Assembly: GCA_900465685.1 (NCBI GenBank)
Contig: UEGR01000024.1
Location: forward strand, 1 to 33,902
Reading direction: 5' to 3'
DNA from: Hyphomicrobiales bacterium
GTDB lineage: Bacteria; Pseudomonadota; Alphaproteobacteria; Rhizobiales; Rhizobiaceae
DNA length: 33,902 bases
The stretch's first letter is position 1; every line of letters starts with the position of its first letter. Under the pieces are notes generated by a model that saw only the letters and a program-made list of their open reading frames with translations, did no database searches and had not been told where the DNA came from. Shown here one piece after another: positions 25,127 to 33,902 of the stretch. Both the position numbers and the translations under genes were made by a program.

Positions 25127-25516
25127 TTACTTGGGAAGCTGCGCGCCAGCCTGCTTCACGGCGTCAGCCATGGTCTGGCATAGCTTTTCTTCGGAAACAT
25201 TCTGCGCCTTTGCGCTGGTGGCAATATCCTGTTCCATACCCATGGCGGAAACCTTGCCCTGCTTGCCGGTTTCTTCCGCAGCTTCAGCCTTGGAGGTGTC
25301 GGCCGGAGGAGGGATCATTCCAAGCAGCTTGTTCTGGATTTCAATAGCTGCACCATCGGTATAGCCCTTGTCCTTGCAATAGGTCAGCACACCCAGCTGA
25401 TTGCGGGCGGCATTGTAGGCCATTTCCATCTGTTCAGGCGTTGCCTGTGCAAAGGCGGTGGCAAGATTTGCCCCGAGAAACAGGCCGGTCAAAGAAACAC
25501 GAACGATATTTCGCAT
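25127..25516 (-). CDS. Small secreted protein with two cysteines, unknown function
   Basis: A 129-residue protein with a clear Sec signal peptide (cleavage near ATAFA-Q, residue 23-24). The mature part is helical, with Cys47 in LTYCKDKGYTDG and Cys113 in EKLCQTMADAV, probably joined by a disulfide, and a central Glu/Ala/Lys-rich linker after a PPP. I recall similar Rhizobiales proteins being labelled 'pore-forming ESAT-6 family', but I cannot verify that label here and would not infer pore formation from it. ATG 25516 follows GGAG. It has its own terminator, so it seems monocistronic. Confidence 0.72.
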   Translation of the reverse strand: MRNIVRVSLTGLFLGANLATAFAQATPEQMEMAYNAARNQLGVLTYCKDKGYTDGAAIEIQNKLLGMIPPPADTSKAEAAEETGKQGKVSAMGMEQDIATSAKAQNVSEEKLCQTMADAVKQAGAQLPK

Positions 25517-25903
25517 TATAATTCCTCTCCATGATTCAAATGCACGGAGAGATAATGCGATTTTACCAATTGGGAAAATTCAAGAAAGATTAATTAGTGA
25601 AATGTAATATAATAGAATTAAATTCTTCCAATATTTATATCGACGTCATATTTGCCTTTTAGGCTCATTGCGCCGCTGTGCCTAAGCCGAGATACACTAT
25701 GTTTCGGTGACCGGTATCGGGACAAGCCCGGTTTCATTGAAGCTCAGGAACATTCGCTCAGCTGGCTAAATTATAGGGGCTGATCGCTTGTCAAATTCGG
25801 TCGTTTTGAGAAAATGGTCGAAACTGTGAGAATTGACGAAATTTGCTCTTGCGCTTGGCGCGCGAATTGCCTAAACGGCTCTCACGCGACTGACAAATCA
25901 GTC
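25517..25903. other. Intergenic region before tRNA-Val
   Basis: A 387-bp stretch. The part near 25555-25640 is strongly AT-rich and probably holds the promoter of the minus-strand secreted-protein gene. The remainder leads to tRNA-Val. I see no gene and no convincing -35/-10 pair. A 6-bp hairpin (25888-25903) ends exactly at the base before the tRNA. Confidence 0.4.
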
Positions 25904-25979
<76 letters not shown>

Positions 25980-26220
25980 CTTATCTCCCTGAAAATATAA
26001 AATATTTCCTGCTTGAACGCAGACGTGCTGCAGTCGCAGAAGTTTCGCGCCGATAGCCCTCTATATTGGCGTTCGCGCAGGGGGCCTGCCACAGAGGCGC
26101 TTAACGCGGCTAGGTATTAATCATTGATTCCGGGCATCAGAATATGGGCGTTTATGGCGGGCAGAACACGCGCCATAACCGTAACAGATTGATTGCAGAT
26201 TGCGTTAAACCGAGCTGACC

Positions 26221-26937
26221 TTAATGAAGTCCGCCGACCCCGAGATGCTCTTCGACGGCATGATGATCGTCGGACAATTGTTTCGATGTCCCGGACCAGG
26301 CAATGCGACCGCGCTCCAGAATGATGACGTGATCGGCGAAATCGAGCGCGCTTTGGATGCGTTGCTCGACAAGCAGGATTGTCATGTCGCCTTTCTGCGC
26401 CAAAGCCGAGAAGGCTGCCATCAGCTCTTCGCATATAACCGGTGCGAGGCCTTCAAGTGGCTCGTCCAGCAGCAGTACCGTCGGCTTGCCGAGAATGCTG
26501 CGTGCCGTCGACAGCATCTGCTGCTCGCCGCCGGAAAGCTGCGAGCCGAGATTGCGGCGGCGTTCCTTCAAGCGAGGGAACATCGCATAGGCTTCCTCAA
26601 GCGCGTCCTTGGGGCGTTTCTTCAAACCGACGAACAGATTCTCTTCCACGGTAAGAGTAGGGAAGACGTCGCGGGTCTGGGGCACATAGCCAAGACCGGC
26701 AAGCGCCCGGGCAGCTGACGGCAGCGTCGCGATATTCTGGCCGCCGAGCAGGATTTCGCCGCCATAACGGCGGGTCTGTCCTGCGATGGTCGCGAAGAGA
26801 CTTGTCTTGCCGACGCCATTGCGCCCCAATATGGCCAGCCTTGAGCCGGGTTCCGCCTTGAACGACACATCTTCGATAACCCGCGTCGGGCCGTAGCCGG
26901 AAGAGAGGTTGCGGATTTCAAGCGAGGCTGCACTCAT
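26221..26937 (-). CDS. livF: Liv-type ABC transporter ATPase (LivF)
   Basis: A 238-residue cytoplasmic ATPase of a HAAT-family importer. Walker A GRNGVGKTS (38-46), signature LSGGEQ (134-139), Walker B VLLLDEP (154-160) and a following Glu-rich D-loop are all intact. The DEPLEGLAP sequence is typical of LivF rather than LivG. It overlaps livG by 4 bases (ATGA) and is the last gene of the operon. Substrate is set by the binding protein; see livK. Confidence 0.93.
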   Translation of the reverse strand: MSAASLEIRNLSSGYGPTRVIEDVSFKAEPGSRLAILGRNGVGKTSLFATIAGQTRRYGGEILLGGQNIATLPSAARALAGLGYVPQTRDVFPTLTVEENLFVGLKKRPKDALEEAYAMFPRLKERRRNLGSQLSGGEQQMLSTARSILGKPTVLLLDEPLEGLAPVICEELMAAFSALAQKGDMTILLVEQRIQSALDFADHVIILERGRIAWSGTSKQLSDDHHAVEEHLGVGGLH

Positions 26938-27683
26938 TGCGCATAGCTCCCCAGATAGGCTTCACGGACGCGCGTATCCTGCACGACATCTTGCGGCAGT
27001 CCGTCGAAAATGACCGTGCCTGCAGCCAGAACGACCACACGTTTTGCGAAGCGGAAAACCAGATCCATGTCGTGCTCGATCATGAGAACGGCCAGATCGG
27101 CGGGCAGGCGATCAAGCGCTTCTTCGATGCGGCCTGTATCGCTTTGCGGCACACCGGCAGCCGGTTCGTCCAGCAGAAGCACTTTGGGACGCAGCGCCAA
27201 TGCCAGCGCGATTTCCAGCAATCGTTGCTGGCCATAAGCGATCTGACTGACACGCAGCTGGCTGAGCGGTAACAGGCCGAGTGTGTCGAGAATATCGCGC
27301 ACCTCATCCATCACGCCCGGCATTTTATGATAGTCACCGAGAATGCGCCCCGTCTTGCCTTCGCGCTGCAAAATCGCAAGCGCGACATGCTCCTCTGGCG
27401 TCATATCGAAGAAGAGGCGCGTGACCTGAAACGAACGCACCAGACCGCGCCGCACGCGCTGCATGGCGTTGAGCTTCGAGACATTTTCGCCGCCCAGTGT
27501 CACCGTGCCCGAGGTTGCCGGAAGGTTGCCGGTCACGAGATTGACGAAGGTGGTCTTGCCTGCACCGTTCGGCCCGATCAGGGCGACGCGGTCGCCCTTG
27601 GCCATGCTGAGCGAAACGTCGTTTGTGACCGCCAGACCGCCGAAATTCTTGCGCAGTTTTGAAACTTCAAACACGGTGCTCAT
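26934..27683 (-). CDS. livG: Liv-type ABC transporter ATPase (LivG)
   Basis: A 249-residue partner ATPase. Walker A is GPNGAGKTT (37-45) and Walker B is VLLLDEP (168-174). The signature reads AYGQQ (149-153), the usual LivG variant of LSGGQ. The C-terminal extension ending AYLG is the one that LivG proteins carry. It overlaps both livM and livF by 4 bases, indicating tight translational coupling and equal production of the two ATPases. Confidence 0.93.
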   Translation of the reverse strand: MSTVFEVSKLRKNFGGLAVTNDVSLSMAKGDRVALIGPNGAGKTTFVNLVTGNLPATSGTVTLGGENVSKLNAMQRVRRGLVRSFQVTRLFFDMTPEEHVALAILQREGKTGRILGDYHKMPGVMDEVRDILDTLGLLPLSQLRVSQIAYGQQRLLEIALALALRPKVLLLDEPAAGVPQSDTGRIEEALDRLPADLAVLMIEHDMDLVFRFAKRVVVLAAGTVIFDGLPQDVVQDTRVREAYLGSYAQ

Positions 27684-28669
27684 GCGTTGCGCGCCTTCCG
27701 CTTCTCGAAATAATGGACGGAGGTGCCGTAGAGACCGCGTGGGGCGAAAAGCACCACGAGGATCAGCAATGCGCCAACCATGGTAAGCCAGTGGAACGGA
27801 TTGGCCGCAGAGACCAGATCTTCAAACCACATGAAGACGACGGTGCCGATCAGTCCGCCAAACAGTGTGCCTGTGCCGCCCAGAACCAGCATGACCAGCG
27901 CTTCCGCCGACATGGTGAAGCTGAGGCTATCCAGTCCCACAACCTGTGTGGAAATGGCGTTCAGCGCGCCGCCGATACCGGCAATAGCGCCGGAGATGAC
28001 ATACATACGAAGCTGTGCCGAATGAACCGATGCGCCCATGGCATGGATGCGGATCGGGTCTTCCTTCACGCCACGGCACAGCATGCCGAAAGGCGAACGC
28101 ACGACATAGCGCAGGAAAATGAAAGAGATGAGCAGCAGGATGACGCCATAAATATAGACGGTGTGCCCATAGAGATCGAATTCGAAGACACCGAAGATCG
28201 GATCCGGTGAAATGCCGCTCAGACCGTCGCTGCCGCCTGTCCACTCGGATGCCTTGTTAGCGGCTTCATGGAAAAGATGCACCACGGCAATCGATAGAAC
28301 GAGCTGCGCCAATCCGTGCGCGCGCAAAATGACGACACCGGAAATCAGCCCGGTGATAGCGCCAGCCACAAGGCCGACCAGCGTCATGAGCAGCGGATCG
28401 GTCACGCCAAAATGCGCTGCGGCAATGCCAGCGCCATAGGCGCCCGCGCCGAACAATGCGGCATGACCGAGCGTTGCGATGCCGCAATAGCCGGTGACGA
28501 GATCAAGCGAGAGCACGAGAAGCGCGATGGCGATGATGCGGGTCAGCAGCGCCAGATTGTCAGGAAACAGGAACCAGCCGATGACGCTGGCCACAATGAT
28601 GGCGATGACGCCGATCAGACCTGCATTGGACTTGCGGGTTTGGGGGAGGGTTTGCGACATGTCGGTCAT
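27680..28669 (-). CDS. livM: Liv-type ABC transporter permease (LivM)
   Basis: A 329-residue inner-membrane permease with about ten helices. The region GYCGIATLGHAALFGAGAY, the EAA-like loop (SPFGMLCRGVKEDPIRIHAMG, about 195-215) and the GGTGTLFGGLIGT turn are family hallmarks. It pairs with LivH to form the transmembrane path. Its start overlaps the livH stop by 4 bases. ATG 28660 is an alternative start in frame. Confidence 0.92.
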   Translation of the reverse strand: MTDMSQTLPQTRKSNAGLIGVIAIIVASVIGWFLFPDNLALLTRIIAIALLVLSLDLVTGYCGIATLGHAALFGAGAYGAGIAAAHFGVTDPLLMTLVGLVAGAITGLISGVVILRAHGLAQLVLSIAVVHLFHEAANKASEWTGGSDGLSGISPDPIFGVFEFDLYGHTVYIYGVILLLISFIFLRYVVRSPFGMLCRGVKEDPIRIHAMGASVHSAQLRMYVISGAIAGIGGALNAISTQVVGLDSLSFTMSAEALVMLVLGGTGTLFGGLIGTVVFMWFEDLVSAANPFHWLTMVGALLILVVLFAPRGLYGTSVHYFEKRKARNA

Positions 28670-29535
28670 TTCTTGGCCAACCTTCCGGCAAGGCCGCGTG
28701 GAAACAGGGTAACGATCACGATCACCGCCAGATAGAAGAAGAATTCGCCATATTCAGGCGCGAGATAGCGTCCCGTTGTGTCGATGGCTCCAAGCAGGAG
28801 ACAGGCGATGAGAGCGCCCGGAATGGAACCAGCGCCGCCGACAGAAACGACCACGAGGAACGTCACCATATAGCGCAGCGCATAATAGGGCTCGACCGGC
28901 AGCAGTTCTGCGCCGACGACACCGCCAAATGCAGCAAGACCGATAGCGAGTGCAAAGCTGACCGCGTAGACGATTTCGGTTCGAACGCCGAGGGCAGCGG
29001 CCATATTGGCATTATCGACCGCAGCGCGCAGTTTCACGCCAAAGGCGGTACGTTCGACGATATACCAGAGGCCGACTGCAACGGCGAGACCGCAGCCAAT
29101 CGCGAAAACGCGGTGCTTGGCGATAGAACGGAAGCCGAGATCAATCGAGCCGCGCAGCATTTCCGGCAGCGGAATGGTCTTTAACGTCGGGCCGAAAATA
29201 TAGTTGGTCAGGCCGATGATGCAGAATGTGATGCCGATGGTCATCAGAACCTGCGTCAGCTCCGGCGCACCATAAATGCGCCGATACAGCAGCCGTTCCA
29301 CGGGCACCGCGATGATCATCGTGCCGATAACGGCGATGATGATAGCGAAACCGTAATTGAGGCCAAGCTGGTGCGCGGCATAGGAGGCGAAATAGCCGCC
29401 GATCATCGCAAAGGCGCCATGCGCCAGATTGACAACGCGCATCAGGCCCATGGTGACGGAAAGGCCGATAGAGATGACGAAGAGCACCATGCCATAGGCA
29501 AGGGCGTCGATAGCAATGCTGAGCACAGTCTGCAT
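28666..29535 (-). CDS. livH: Liv-type ABC transporter permease (LivH)
   Basis: A 289-residue inner-membrane permease with about eight helices. SVTMGLMRVVNLAHGAFAMIGGY and GVKLRAAVDNANMAAALGVRT (the ATPase-contact loop) are characteristic. The roughly 230-bp gap to livK holds two hairpins and a dispersed repeat, so livH-M-G-F may be expressed at a lower level than the binding protein. Confidence 0.92.
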   Translation of the reverse strand: MQTVLSIAIDALAYGMVLFVISIGLSVTMGLMRVVNLAHGAFAMIGGYFASYAAHQLGLNYGFAIIIAVIGTMIIAVPVERLLYRRIYGAPELTQVLMTIGITFCIIGLTNYIFGPTLKTIPLPEMLRGSIDLGFRSIAKHRVFAIGCGLAVAVGLWYIVERTAFGVKLRAAVDNANMAAALGVRTEIVYAVSFALAIGLAAFGGVVGAELLPVEPYYALRYMVTFLVVVSVGGAGSIPGALIACLLLGAIDTTGRYLAPEYGEFFFYLAVIVIVTLFPRGLAGRLAKK

Positions 29536-29550
29536 TGAGTAATCCTATTG

Positions 29551-29650
29551 GAGCATTCCCAGCAAAAGTGCGTAGCGGTTTTGCGTAGGATAATGCGTAA
29601 AACAAATAGATAAAGCGGTTCCACGATTCCGTTTTAACCGGAACCGCTCT
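29551..29650 (+). repeat. Interspersed palindromic intergenic repeat, copy B
   Basis: A second copy of the element at 35-136, same orientation, with scattered changes and two bases shorter. Its terminal hairpin pairs 29614-29622 with 29640-29648. It sits inside the presumed liv operon, between livK and livH. Confidence 0.75.
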
Positions 29651-29684
29651 AGACTGTTTCTCTGGCCCGAGACTTAGAGAAAGT

Positions 29685-29740
29685 CGCTCCCGGAAATGAT
29701 CCGGGAGCGCAAGTGCCTCATATTCTATCGAATAAGAGGC
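29685..29740 (-). terminator. Two hairpins after livK, possible attenuator
   Basis: Read on the minus strand from livK, a stem with one mismatch (29715-29725 with 29730-29740) is followed by a perfect 10-bp GC-rich stem (29685-29694 with 29700-29709), then ACTTTCTCT. Such structures after periplasmic-binding-protein genes often reduce read-through and protect the upstream mRNA. Confidence 0.55.
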
Positions 29741-29764
29741 GGGCTGAACCATGAAGCAGAAGGA

Positions 29765-30937
29765 TTACTTGGCCTTGAGGCCCGGGTCGCCCTGCTTCTC
29801 GAAGGTCTGGATTTCCTTGTTGTAGTAGGTGCCGTCATCCGCCTTGGCGACTTCACGCAGATAGATATTCTGCGTCAGGTGACGGCTTTCCGGGTCGATG
29901 GATACCGGGCCACGCGGGCTGACCCATTCCATGCCCTTAACGGCTTCCACAGCCTTTTCCGCATCCTTCTTGCCGCCGGTTGCCTCGATCATCTTGTAGA
30001 TGACGTGCATGCCATCATAGGCACCGACAGACGGGAAGGAGAGTTCGGCAGGATTGCCGATTGCCTTGCGGGCTTCTTCGACGAACTTCTTGTTCTCAGG
30101 AGAATCGTGCGAAATCGCATAGTGGAAGGTGGTCAATACGCCCAGCGCCGTTTCGCCGAGAGCGGGAAGGTCGGATTCCTGCGTCAGGTCGCCCGGCGCA
30201 AAAAGCTGTACGCCGCCATTTTTTAGGCCGTTATCGACGTAGGCTTTCATGAAGCCGAGCGTGGTGGGACCAGACGGTAGAAAGGCGAAAACGCCCTGCG
30301 CACCGGAATCCTTGATGCGCTGCATGATCGGACTGAAGTCATTGGTGGCAAGCGGCATGCGAATGGCTTCGACCACTTCGCCGCCAGCATCGGTGAACGC
30401 GGCCTTGAAAGCATTTTCTGCATCAACACCCGGACCGTAATCGCTCACCACGGTAATGACCTTCTTCACGCCCTTGTCGAGTGCCACTTTGGCAATAGGC
30501 GTGGAGGTCTGCCAGGTCGTGAACGACGTGCGCACCACATAGGGGCTCTTGGTCACGATTGCGGACGTGGCGGCATTCATCACCACCATCGGCACATTGC
30601 CCTGCTTCAGGATGGGCGTGACAGCCATGGCATCAGGCGTGAAGTAGAAGCCGGCCAGATACTGAACGCCTTCCTTGACGACGAGTTCCTGTGCCAGCGC
30701 CTTCGACTGAGCCGGATCTGCCTGCGGTACGTCGCGATAGACGACTTCCACCGTATCGTCGCCGATCTTGTTACCGTGCTCTGCCATATAGGCATCGATA
30801 CCGGCCTTGAAATTCTTGCCCTGAATGGCGAATGGTCCCGAAAACGGGCCAATAACGCCAACCTTAACCACATCGGCATAAGCCGCCGATGCGGTGAGCG
30901 ACAAAACCGCCAATGCGGTGAGTGCTAATTTCTTCAT
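29765..30937 (-). CDS. livK: Periplasmic substrate-binding protein of the Liv-type importer
   Basis: A 390-residue periplasmic-binding protein with a Sec signal peptide (MKKLALTALAVLSLTASAAYA). The mature chain opens DVVKVGVIGPFSGPFAIQGK, the type I fold start found in leucine- and aromatic-binding members. Hinge segments such as FYFTPDAMAVTPIL and GVFAFLPSGPTT follow. ATG 30937 sits behind GGGAGGAG, a very strong site. The family default is branched-chain amino acids. However, pobA lies just upstream on the same strand, and relatives of this group bind benzoates and cinnamates, so an aromatic acid is a good alternative. Confidence 0.9.
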   Translation of the reverse strand: MKKLALTALAVLSLTASAAYADVVKVGVIGPFSGPFAIQGKNFKAGIDAYMAEHGNKIGDDTVEVVYRDVPQADPAQSKALAQELVVKEGVQYLAGFYFTPDAMAVTPILKQGNVPMVVMNAATSAIVTKSPYVVRTSFTTWQTSTPIAKVALDKGVKKVITVVSDYGPGVDAENAFKAAFTDAGGEVVEAIRMPLATNDFSPIMQRIKDSGAQGVFAFLPSGPTTLGFMKAYVDNGLKNGGVQLFAPGDLTQESDLPALGETALGVLTTFHYAISHDSPENKKFVEEARKAIGNPAELSFPSVGAYDGMHVIYKMIEATGGKKDAEKAVEAVKGMEWVSPRGPVSIDPESRHLTQNIYLREVAKADDGTYYNKEIQTFEKQGDPGLKAK

Positions 30938-31336
30938 ATTCTCCTCCCAGTTGCCCACCATTCCCGCGCCTGACCGTCGCAGCGCCACAGGGAATGACCT
31001 TTCTCCAGAGCGCGTTCCGATCTGATGCTATCAGCTCGGTGCGTCTCAGCTTTCGCTCTAACGCGCATCTTTTCCGAAAACCGTTTTACGCCTTTCGGGA
31101 TGCGCAATAGAATGTCGATCTGATTGTTTATGTAAAATGATATTGTTGGTCGAAATCATAACTGATTGGTTATGGGAATGTCCAAATAAGAAATGAATCG
31201 ACGCCGTTGCGCACAGACTTTCTTGGGAGGATTTAAGTCGGGTATATCCTCACGTGCAAGCCTGATGCGCATTGATAAGCATGAAGGCGCACCACGTAAG
31301 AACAAAGAAGCGCGCCGGATGTTAGATTGCTTATAT
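30938..31336. other. Intergenic region between pobA and livK
   Basis: A 399-bp region without a convincing gene. It contains the mosaic palindrome at 31007-31105 and presumably the livK promoter. A 96-codon frame at 31193-31483 runs into the pobA 3' end on the opposite strand and lacks support. Confidence 0.5.
31007..31105. repeat. Mosaic palindromic repeat of the Rhizobiales type
   Basis: Two palindromic modules abut. The first (31007-31059) pairs AGAGCG with CGCTCT around an inner stem CCGATCTGAT/ATCAGCTCGG. The second (31063-31105) pairs GCGCATC with GATGCGC around ttttccgaaaaccg-type sequence. I recognise the second module's wording from repeats common in Rhizobiales genomes. It differs from copies A and B. 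Confidence 0.65.
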
Positions 31337-33531
<2,195 letters not shown>

Positions 33532-33593
33532 CTTGCACTTTTGAGACAGGTGCTCCGGCGGGCAGGCTCATACTGTCATGGAGTTTGCCGATA

Positions 33594-33634
33594 AGACGCA
33601 GATCAAAGGTCTTTGAAAGCCTTGATCTGCGTCT
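33594..33634 (+). terminator. Intrinsic terminator after pobR
   Basis: A 13-bp perfect stem (33594-33606 with 33622-33634), extendable with a bulge, is followed by catcttttattt on the plus strand. It separates the convergent pobR and aldehyde dehydrogenase genes and may act on both. Confidence 0.8.
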
Positions 33635-33644
33635 CATCTTTTAT

Positions 33645-33902
33645 TTAGGCAAGGTCAGCGGGCAGCACATCCGCCGGGATGTTCTGATAGCTGACGGGGC
33701 GCAGGAAGCGACGGATGGACATGGTTCCGACGCTGGTCGCGCCGAAATTCGTGCTGGCCGGGTAGGGGCCGCCATGAACCATCGAATCAACCACTTCCAC
33801 GCCGGTCGGGAAACCATTGGCCAGAACGCGTCCGGCCTTGCGCTCCAGAACTGGCAGAAGCTTGCGCGCGTCTGCGGCGTCATCCTTGTCCATATGCAGG
33901 GT
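33645..33902 (-). CDS. Aldehyde dehydrogenase, C-terminal part (2,5-dioxovalerate type), partial
   Basis: The last 85 codons of a gene that continues past the right edge; its start is not in the window. The sequence GFPTGVEVVDSMVHGGPYPAS followed by TSVGTMSIRRFLRPVSYQ closely fits the C-terminus of NADP-dependent alpha-ketoglutaric-semialdehyde (2,5-dioxovalerate) dehydrogenases, which finish non-phosphorylating pentose, hydroxyproline or sugar-acid breakdown. The catalytic Cys and Glu lie outside the window, so the assignment rests on this tail only. Confidence 0.8.
   Translation of the reverse strand, partial: TLHMDKDDAADARKLLPVLERKAGRVLANGFPTGVEVVDSMVHGGPYPASTNFGATSVGTMSIRRFLRPVSYQNIPADVLPADLA

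Overview
The window looks like chromosomal DNA of an alphaproteobacterium of the Brucellaceae (Brucella/Ochrobactrum group). The basis is recognition, not a search: the L13 and S9 proteins read almost residue for residue like the Brucella ones, ArgC is the short type-2 form, and the intergenic DNA carries roughly 100-bp palindromic repeats typical of Rhizobiales. I see no rRNA, CRISPR array, transposase, phage gene or replication origin. Two tRNAs are present.

Layout, left to right. (1) 1-3.2 kb: a repeat, then a SugE/Gdx guanidinium exporter on the minus strand. Its leader holds a clear guanidine-II (mini-ykkC) riboswitch followed by an unrecognised 45-codon ORF. Then come a Tat-exported metallo-beta-lactamase-fold hydrolase, a small secreted four-cysteine protein inside a segment flanked by 23-bp direct repeats, an SDR oxidoreductase and tRNA-Pro(GGG). 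(2) 3.3-12 kb: a compact exopolysaccharide locus. On the minus strand it has a Wza-like export lipoprotein, a GT4 glycosyltransferase, a polyprenyl-P hexose-1-P transferase, a Wzy/WaaL-type membrane protein and a YnfA-family protein. An ExoP/Wzc-like chain-length protein is divergent, followed by a convergent CelD/BcsL-type acyltransferase. (3) 12-16.8 kb: housekeeping and metabolism (DUF2842-like protein, heme A synthase, APH(6)-family kinase, ArgC, agmatinase-family protein, small monooxygenase-like protein). (4) 16.8-19.8 kb: an autotransporter with an N-terminal GDSL/SGNH esterase, reading out of an AT-rich leader. (5) 20-21 kb: the rplM-rpsI operon with a good promoter and terminator. (6) 21.2-25.5 kb: hotdog thioesterase, CoA-binding protein, metY with a structured leader, cupin, a Tyr/Arg-rich lipoprotein, a solitary Flp pilin and a small secreted protein. 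(7) 25.9-31 kb: tRNA-Val(UAC) and a complete Liv-type ABC importer (binding protein, two permeases, two ATPases). (8) 31.3-33.9 kb: pobA with a divergent AraC-type regulator, then the C-terminal end of an aldehyde dehydrogenase that runs off the window.

Functional reading. The SugE region is a guanidine-sensing export unit whose riboswitch controls the small ORF first and the exporter second. The EPS genes supply priming, one sugar transfer, polymerisation or ligation, and export, but no flippase is visible, so other loci must contribute. The Liv-type importer next to pobA/pobR suggests uptake of an aromatic acid such as 4-hydroxybenzoate, although branched-chain amino acids remain the default family assignment. 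Most remaining genes are ordinary core functions.

The items most worth checking are the 45-codon ORF behind the guanidine-II riboswitch, the ExoP-like protein whose ATPase domain has lost its Walker A lysine, the metY leader with an exact anti-Shine-Dalgarno sequence, and the small secreted-protein segment bounded by copies of a neighbouring gene's 3' end.
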